A DNA stretch of 20,631 bases from Choristocarpus tenellus KU-1152 (Eukaryota > Phaeophyceae): the NCBI GenBank assembly GCA_964200185.2, contig CAXNAD020000385.1:1-20631 (forward strand), written 5' to 3'. Below, one piece after another: positions 11,201-20,200 of the stretch. A program made the position numbers and the translations under genes. The notes beneath the pieces are model-generated. The model was given only the letters and a program-made list of their open reading frames with translations. It searched no databases and was not told the DNA's origin. The number at the start of each line of letters is the position of its first letter. Position 1 is the first letter of the stretch.

Positions 11201-14200
11201 TTCCCAGTAACCACCTAACCCTAACACTATGTTAGGGTTAGGGTTAGGGTTAGCATTGACAAAGGCAAGAATTCAGGCATGGGTACAGGTGGGGTTGGTG
11301 TCTAGGTAAGGGTAGATGAGAGGATAATGACTGATATCAGGAAGACAATTACTCATTGCATGATGGAGCATGAGGGAAGGTGTAGAGGCTCATTTCAGGT
11401 GATACTTGGCAGTATTGAAGTATACTAATCTTGTGGAAGGTCACACAAGCTGAGCAAACAAGTTATTTGATAAGAAATTTCAAAAGACTATCATCACAGT
11501 TTCCAAACAGGAAAGATTAAGAAAAACTTAACAGAGTGGCGTGGGACCTCAAAATTGCACTTGAAAAAAAATGAAGACAAGAGCGTGAAAGCAATTAATT
11601 CATGGTTAGGGTTAGGGTTAGGGTTAATCCTGTATCAAATTGCGTGAATGAAACAATCAAGCTCAGGTATTTATTGCACGATATGGCGACCTTTCCCCCT
11701 TCCATGGAATTTTTCAAAAGTGCATCTAAGGCCAATTGTAGCCTCAGAGCATATCATATCGTATCATATCGGCAAGTTAATAAACAAAAAAAACAAAAGT
11801 GTGAGGTTTTAAACCCTTGATAACATTCATTTCAACGACGTTTCAAGATCCATTACAAAAAAAAACAACACTACAAGTAATGATTGTTTGGACATACTTT
11901 GGGGCCTGAACAGCACAACCAAACAATCCAAAAGCAGGTAGCAAAATCACATATGTATTATTTACATCGAGCATGTACCTGAGCTGCAGTGATGGGATTA
12001 ATACCATGGGTATCTCCTCCTTCAACCCATTGAACCTTGACCATCACCACACAAACAACAAGGGGAAGGGTAAAAGCACAGAGTAACAAAGAATTCAGGT
12101 GAATTGGCACAGACAACATATAATGAAGACAGAAAATAATTAAGCGCCTAATTGTGTGTCCACGAGCAAGAGATGAATCTAAAAGTTGAAAAGATGCCAG
12201 TGAATTTAGAGCCAGTTCACAGTGCGACGTAACAAACGTGAGGGCAAAAAAAAAAGTCGTATGAGGCCTTTTTTACCCTGGACATCCAAGAGATAATGCT
12301 GATCATTGAAGTAGATAAGAGTGGTGTCATCAAAGAGAGGGGGGTTGTTGAGAAGGGCTTTTAGCACTGTGAAGGGTGTTCTCAGCAAACAATATGTTCA
12401 CAGCTATGTTTCTACTCTGGATCATTTGCACACCCTCCTAAGGGGGTTAACTGCATTTCAGGCCTAGGCATATTATGTCTATTGCACTAGGTTCAAATAG
12501 GGTTAGGGTTAGCTCAAAAGGGATAAATCAATCCTCCCATTTGATAGTTTCACTCTAATCGATATAATAACGTTTGACAAGCTTGTAGTTTTTGTAATTA
12601 ATATACCATAATAGTGAAAGTCATCCATGACCCACGTTATGGAGTACCAGGGCTAAGGTTATGGCTCCCTCCAAGCACACCAAACAGGCATTATGAAACA
12701 TTATGACAGAGTTAGCTCACTGCCTATGTACCTCCTATGCGCATCTTATTTCATGCACAATTTTGGGATCAGAGGACCACCATATATACCCTCCTGTTTA
12801 TATTCCTTATATATAGGTTGTACATCCCCTGTAGACACAATTTGAGAAAAACATAGTTCCCTTGTTGGAAATTGGTTGGCAAATTAATGGATAGTTCAAT
12901 AGGTTTATGCAACAAAGAAATTCATAAAGTGGGTAACTCTTCATTGTGTCTAGGACTCTGGGAGGCATAAAAGGTTTGCCCTTGTTCACAATTCCTGTAG
13001 CAAGGGCCAATACAAAGAAACCAAGACAAAATAGGATGCTGACTGAGGGTTCAAGTTCATGTCAAATCAAAAATCAACTTCCCAACCATCAAGCCTTTCC
13101 AACCTGAGCAGGATGAACAGCCTCCACCATGCCTGCCCCATCGACCAATACAAATAGCTTTTCATCATCCTTTCCAGAAGTGGTGGGTAGGGGAGAGCCA
13201 GTGACGCTGACAAAATCTCCTAGAAAAGCAGCTGATCGATTGTCAGCTAACAACAGTCCTGAACCTAAGCGTGCTGCATCCAAGATCTTCTGTGATACTT
13301 TTCCATCAAAGTGCTTCAACAGGAGGGAGAAGGTATTGATTTCAATCAAACACATGCATGCAGGAGATGTGCAAATGATCTATTTTTTTCATGTGTGTGT
13401 GTGTGTGTGTGTGTGTCAATGAGGCAGTGCCTCCAAAGGTGTGGAAACCCCTACAATGGCAAGGGTGCGGTTAGGAGTGATTGAAAGGACAAACATCTTC
13501 GAACAAAACGCAACATATATTCCCATGAATATGAACATACTCATTATATATATATATATATATATATATTTGTATGTCCAAGGGTCTCCACCATATATGT
13601 ACAGAGCATTTAACATCCGTGGAAGTGGGTTAGGACTAGGGTTGTTGACCTGTTTTTACCTTGTATGAGTCATATGTTAGACATGTGATCATATGAAGAA
13701 CGAATTGCATTATTTTTCCTTTGAGTAAAGGGAAGGTGAATTCATCATGCCATTCAGGATCAGGGTGAACATGTCAAAGTGAGAGTTCGAGTGTGCCCTA
13801 ATATTATGGTGAACAAACCAAATATCTTGCAGTTTGTTCACGCACTGAGTGTTCAGGCACCGTGTGACCACGTATTCATATTCATGATCATCTCTTAAGG
13901 CCTCTAGTGTAGTGTAGAGCATGTGCTGTACAGGTTACACTCCAACCCCCATCAGTCCTTTTCATGTAATGCAAATATTAAAAAAAATCTCAACTTCATC
14001 AACCCTAACCCTAGCCAACTCTATCAGATACAAATACTTGTTACCAACAGGAATATACTTCACATTCTGCCCAAGGCTTACATGAAGTGTGTGATTGACG
14101 GGCTGGTTTCAATGACAAGATTGTGTTAAATATTTCCATAAATTGTAAGTAAATCAAGGTGTACGTGATGAACTACAAATCATTACAATGGTTAAACTTG

Positions 14201-17200
14201 CATATTGTTTGGAACGTTTTGCTGTGGAGGTATGTACAGAAGGGCAAGCACAATACGGTGATTAACTGATGTTGTTTATTGAATTCAATTGTAATTGAGG
14301 GTTACAAGGCATGGAACTGGACATCTGCTGGATAAGGTTGGTTTCGGATCATCACCTGTTTCTTGAGAAAGGCTAAAATTTCTTCTTCTCCCTGGAGCCT
14401 CTCCCACAGCTTGTGATAAAATTTCGCCTGAGACATATGATTAAAGATGCATAAACAAGAGGAGTGATCATCAGCGACAGATCCACACTTGCCATATGTC
14501 ACAGAGAGCCAGAAGTGCTTGTACATTCTGCCATGTATACTGTATTGTGTACGACTAGGAGAGTTTGTCAACTGTTATCTTCATCTGTATCCCGGTTTCA
14601 CAGTATATAAATGATTCTTCATCAAAGTGTATGAGATAAGGCAAGACCTAACATTTTTTTTTTTGCTATAGCTGTTACATTATTCTTCAACTGTTAATCT
14701 CACTTTACGGTCATTGTGAAGAGGGCACTACTGTAAACCTGCAAACATTGCCTTGATATCACTAGACTTGTTCACAGTCTCCAGCCAAGCTGCTCAATAT
14801 TTCCTGGCATACGGCTCCTCCTCTAGTATTGGTCAGCTTGGCAAAAGCTCCAAGCCCCACACTCATATCAAAATTACCTTCATCCTCAAGAAGATGACAT
14901 GCTATGGTGTGATACGCACAAAAACAAATCCTCCCTGTCCCATAAGTCTTTACTAAAATAAGGGTGTAACTTCACGATATGACTAGACGACTTTCAATCA
15001 AAAAAAGATTTCTTGCGTTGGATTCCTTGATGTTGTTCATGATATTAATACTATTCATGTTATATACATGAAAATCATTCTTTGTTGCTTTATCGTGGCA
15101 TCAATCCAACAATCCACTGCCACGTCAAAAATCCTTCTGTCAATTCTGACTGATTTTGGCAGACTTCCCTCCCGCTGCCTTTTCTTAGTTCCAGTATGCT
15201 GTACCTTAAATTGTCACCTCCTAGCACCTCAAACCTTGATTGTACCACTTAAAGAGGCTCTACTACACCCTCTACAAAGTAGCTGCATCATACGTGCCAT
15301 ACACACTCTTTACCCCTCTGTCACAAGGTCGTCTATTGTACCGTAACATTCCCTTTAAACTCTACTTTTTAAGGATGCAAAGAACCCCAAACTGTTGAAA
15401 TCGAGATTAGGTGACTGCGCAGGCTGCGTTACGAGCTTGATGTTCCACTCTCCCTCCCTCCCGACTTTGTTGAGCTTTCGCGGCATGTCGTTTCCTCTAG
15501 GGTTAGGGTTAGGGTTACTCCATCCTGCTATACAACCACCTTCTCAACCTCCAATCACAGCATTTTTCCTTCAATGCAGGGAGAGAAGTCTCCACGTACC
15601 GCTCTTGTTACCACTCAGTGTTGATGATCACATCCAATTCGTACTGCTGCCCCCCTCTTGCATTGGTCCAAATTTCTCTGCGCCTACTTGATGGCACAAC
15701 ACACACCAGATTACAATCTTGCCGTCAAAATGTCAGGAATTTTTATTATTTTATCTGGTCACGAAACAGGACCGATGAGCATCACCTTAGGAATGTGACT
15801 CTTGTGCTGTACTTAGGTGGAGCCCACCCTTTTCTCCCCGTGGCACATGCGGACACACTTCTATAAATGATGCAATTTCTTGCTGCTTGGTCAAGGCCTT
15901 GACCTTTCGAATCTTTGCATGCTTTGTCGGTGTGAAGTCTGATGGCTTCCCGCTTTGTGACACTGATTTCAGCAAAATCATGTTGTCATTGTCCAACTGT
16001 TCTCGTACACACATCCACAATTGTCTCGGATATTGTTCGCCAACTACAATCTGCTCTGCCAACCCTGGTCCAATACCTACCTTTTGGAAGCTGTTGCTTA
16101 CCGGTAGGTAGCGGCAAAGATAGCGTACGGGCAGTGTGTTTCAACCTTCCTCACTCAACTCGCAATCTTAACCCAGGCTGATGGGCTCCTGGCGAAAGAC
16201 GATGGACTTGTCGGAGTGGCCATATTGGCTATGGGACTCACGTCACAGATGGTCTGGAGGCTGGCAAGAGTTGTATGACTCTTGGCGAGGTGCTGAGATG
16301 TTGTACGATGATGGGGAGTTACCCACCACTGGGCGCAGCACAGACACTAAAAAAATGGGGCCAAAAAGGATAATTTATTTCGGTTCCACTTCTCGGAATA
16401 GATTCACAACTATTTCGGAACAGAATGAGAAAACCAAAAATCTCCTCTTCACAATTATATCCGGAGCTTCAATTTGAGCAATATGTCACCAGGGAAGGCT
16501 TCATATTGGTGAAGAAACAACCAAAACAAAAAGTGAAAATTCATAACATTGCTGAGATGTCTACTTGCACAAAACCATCTCATACACACTAATCACACTT
16601 GTCCAACTGAATCTACACCAATATGCGACACATACATACAGTTTACACGTATACTGGTTGTTTGAATAATTCCTCAGTCCTGCCTCTCAAGAAACGTATA
16701 ATGTAACGGTAGCCTCATCACACTTTCTTTTTCTCCTCTCTACCAGATTTTTTTCCTCCAAACATTTCTAGCCTCTGAAAAGTCTTCTTACAAATGGTGT
16801 TAACATTGGTCTCTTACATCACTCAGCTGCACTCCCTGAAGCTTGGCCTTGATCTCCTCCAGCTTCTCTGCCGCACTTTCAGCAGATTTCTGATTTGGGG
16901 GAAGCACATGGATTGAAGGTAAGGTGCAGGAAGCATCCTCCTCAAAGCGCTGTGCTGATTGGAAGTGGGCATGTACTAGGAGATTGCACATATGGTCTTC
17001 AAGCTATAAGGTGGGATTGAGCCCCCTGACCTGGGAATTCTGGCTACAACTTGCAGGTAACTTGTGCTCCAGGGTTGGCTTGATTGCCAGCAAGGAACCA
17101 TATTAAGGATACTTGTAGGGTTCGAGGATACAACTCCTGCACATCATTCCAAAGTTTACACCAAAGTGAATGATTGAGATGCTGTACACGCTAAAATGTG

Positions 17201-20200
17201 CACATATCATGTAGGCATAACAAGGATGGAAGTAGAGTTGAAGAACCTCTCACTGTTATATTTTGAGTCAAAGTAAACAAGAGGTACTTAGTGTTGCATT
17301 TTATGGACAAGGGCAAATATGAGCAAATTATTATTATTTTATATATGTGTACATTTTATTTTCTTAATTCTTTCCATAGAGAAATATACACTCTCAAGTC
17401 AAACTTAGAACTTCATCCATAGAATTTTTAAAGATATGGGGAAATTGCAAAATATTGAAAAACAGACTTAAAATATAAAAAGACTAAAACCTGAGTACCT
17501 CTCATTTACTTTGTCTCATTTACAACACTATATTGAAAAAAATAAAGGTTGATGAGGATCAGGATAGAAAATGTCAGGGTTTCAACTAGAGTCAGACAAA
17601 CCCAACTTATCTACAAGGTACTAAAACGAGGATGAACTTGAGTATAGGATTGGACCATTGCCACCACATCATAATAGTAAAACATGGTGGTACAAGTAAT
17701 ACAAAATGTAGATAGGATCATACATCTCCTTGTCTGTTTGGCAGGGATAGTTAAGGGTAGCGACACAATTACAGGGGTGATAGCCAAAACTGCAACATAG
17801 GAATATAGGTTAAGATCCATGCTCCAGATTATGAGAAGTATGTTTCAAATATTTTAGTTGAGAATCTTTCTTGAGGCAACAGTTGTGGATATGTCTGTCT
17901 AAATCGGACGCAGGAGAGAGGGCTGGTTATGTCAGAGGGGATGAATACTAGTTGGGTTAGGTTTAGTTAGGGCTAGTTAAGGTTAGGGGTAGTTGACTTA
18001 TGTGCATGGGAAAATAAATTTGAAGATGATGATTGTCATCTAAACACTGCGGTCAAGCCAGGCATCAGAAGAAATCATCATGTCTTCAACCTTTCAAGTA
18101 CATATTGAGGGATATTTCTAGTACTGGGTTATACCTAAAACTAACTAAACTCAAGTATCACGAACCATGAAATCGAAATGTGGGCAGCAGCTGTGTCAGG
18201 ATGTAATCCTAACCCTAAGACCTGAAGATGTGTAAGCATGTTCAAAACCACCAACATCACTTAGAGTTGAATAATTGAGAGGTCAAGCAGAAATACACAC
18301 ACCAACAAACATTAAATATTACCATGTTCAGTTCCTGCAAACAAATTGAGTAGAGGAAATCCTCTCTCCAGGAAATGCATTGAACTAAGGAGAAATTAGG
18401 TACCAAAAACAGGAACATATCAAGAGGACTAAAGGCCCACCTGTGCTGGGCCAAGACGCTTTAACCTGAGGAAGCTACCAAAACTCTTCTCCACCAGTAC
18501 CTTAGCTGAGGCAAAATCTTTAGATCGGAGGACTCCAATAACCATGCTGTAGCTTGACCTTGGGAGACATAGTAGGGTAAGGACGAGCTTGGAGCTACTG
18601 AACGTATCTTTGTTAAAGGTTTAACATGATCTTGAAACAATCATAAATTATCAAAAAGGTGAGTATAAGGCACTGGAATACTGTGCTTAGATGTTTTTAG
18701 TTATAGAAGGGCATGCTAAAGGGTGGCAAGGGCAAAGGTGGAGTAGGAGTCAACAGGTACAACTATTTCACACCCTGGAAAACAGAACACTCAATGGTGG
18801 GCTATACTTGGTCGAAAATGTCCGCGAACCATGACAGCATCCAGGACATTCACATGTTGCTGTGTAACATCTGTTGCCCATATAAACACTGAATGAGTCC
18901 ATTTCCTCTGTAACATACACCGTCTAGCGAAAGGGTTAGGGTTAATGATTACTGTCAGGGAAACATTCAGCACCCTCTCTTCTCTAACATACCCTGTCCA
19001 GAATAACAATTAGTTCTATTTCCTCACCTACTATGGTGCTAAGCAACCCACCTTACAATTTATTTTCTTTCACATACTAGACATACACTATAAGCAGACA
19101 ACACAATCAAGTGAACAACTTCAGAGAAGAAAAAATTAAAAATAAATAAGGAAAATCATTGCCCTTCGCACTTGGTTATAAAGCCTGTTGTCAAGCAAAG
19201 GATCAAGTCTACTTGGTTTAAAAGGTTCACTATCCAGCTAACATTTAGGTCCTTCATAACCTCCATAATCCAGGACAGCGCTAAGGGTCACTAACCCTAT
19301 GAATTCCAATGTTTGGCAAATACTTGAGTCAATTTGGTCTGTATTTTTTTAGGCCAGAACAACACTTGGTCTCAAACGTCCACTGTCGGGATGATGCTTT
19401 GTCCTGTGCAACACTAAAATAAAAATATTTTCTGTGAGCATGAAATTTCTTGAGGTGTGAACTATTCTAGGACTGAGGTGCACAATGGGGAAAGATTGAT
19501 GGTGAGGAAGTCAAGGGCCCCCTTCGGTACATATGATGGACATGTCACTCATAAGGGTTTGAGGACTTGTCACTGGGCAACAAAAAACTACAAAAGCAGA
19601 AACACTGAGCAGGATTCCTGTTGCAAAGAGAGCACTAGGGAATGTCACAGAGTTTAAACCCAAGCAATGATTCCAAATGTTCGTTCATCATACAACAAGA
19701 AATCACTGCTAACAATGATCCTATCAAGGCATACACTGGACACTAGCACACACACACACATCAATCACACACCTTGTATGATCTGATGAAAAGAGTAGAA
19801 ATTGGGGGAGACATACTAATGCCATATAGAGCGTACATGGGTCAAAGGCTGAACTTAAAAGCTGACAAGCCAAAGTCAGAATTTTAAAAAGTCAGCACTA
19901 AACTCTAACAGAGTGATAGTTAGGGTTAGGGTTAGAGTGATAGTTTTTTTCCAACTAGAGGTTTTAAACATTAATCTGATCACACTATAGGATCGACATG
20001 TAAATGCCTAGAGGGGAGGATGGGTGAGGGGAGGCATCACCCAGACAATGAAATAAATCCTTATCTTTGTACCAACCCAACCCATAGGGTCCCAAAGGAA
20101 ATATCATCTTAGCATCATACACAACAACCAGAACCAAAGAGGATGGATTATATCCCAGCGATATAAAACAGTAGAACACCATTGCCTCACCATGTATATA

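Larger units (their letters stand above)
11083..11978 (-). other. Intron 6 (896 nt)
   Basis: GTACAT donor; acceptor after a good pyrimidine tract ending CCAATCATTCAG. It contains two telomere-like sites, 11606-11626 and the hairpin-forming 11214-11253. No coding sequence was seen. Confidence 0.65.
13314..14355 (-). other. Intron 4 (1,042 nt)
   Basis: GTGATG donor; the acceptor follows a pyrimidine tract (CTTCTCCCTCCTGTTGAAG). It contains CCCTAA at 14001-14014, a degenerate TTAGGG at 13627-13643, an AT microsatellite (13545-13569) and a GT microsatellite (13392-13416). An open frame at 13710-13922 has no recognisable similarity. Confidence 0.8.
14428..16817 (-). other. Intron 3 (2,390 nt), hosts a mariner relic
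   Basis: GTAAGA donor, TCTCAG acceptor. This is the longest intron in the window. Its middle (about 15.1-16.15 kb) is a decayed mariner-like transposase on the same strand as the host gene. The relic is itself interrupted by a TTAGGG tract at 15498-15517. The rest shows no recognisable feature. Confidence 0.85.
16950..18440 (-). other. Intron 2 (1,491 nt)
   Basis: GTGGGC donor; the acceptor CACAG is chosen because the previous exon ends in phase 0. It contains a CCCTAA tract at 18208-18218 and a degenerate TTAGGG cluster at 17953-17991, so the pre-mRNA has UUAGGG first and CCUAA-type sequence later. A 69-codon minus-strand frame at 17611-17820 is hydrophobic but has no recognisable family. 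A possible 12-nt exon (GAACTGAACATG, about 18323-18334) has a good acceptor but only moderate support. Confidence 0.75.

Noticed and set aside
12206-12388. Exon-like stretch reading LLNNPPLFDDTTLIYFNDQH on the minus strand with a fair donor (CAGG|GTAAAA)
   Set aside because: Its natural frame needs phase 1 on both sides, but the flanking exons E and F are phase 0 and already join as a continuous strand. It could be a skipped or alternative exon.
12807-13010. Minus-strand frame with IVNKGKPFMPPRVLDTMKSY after a good acceptor
   Set aside because: Phase does not fit exon E and no good donor follows.
13710-13922. Minus-strand open frame of 63-70 codons (EALRDDHEYEYVVTRCLNTQ)
   Set aside because: No recognisable family, no fitting donor, and exons D and E join cleanly without it.
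16181-16477. 98-codon plus-strand open frame (WPYWLWDSRHRWSGGW)
   Set aside because: Composition is odd and it overlaps sequence just upstream of the mariner relic; no family recognised and no transcription context.
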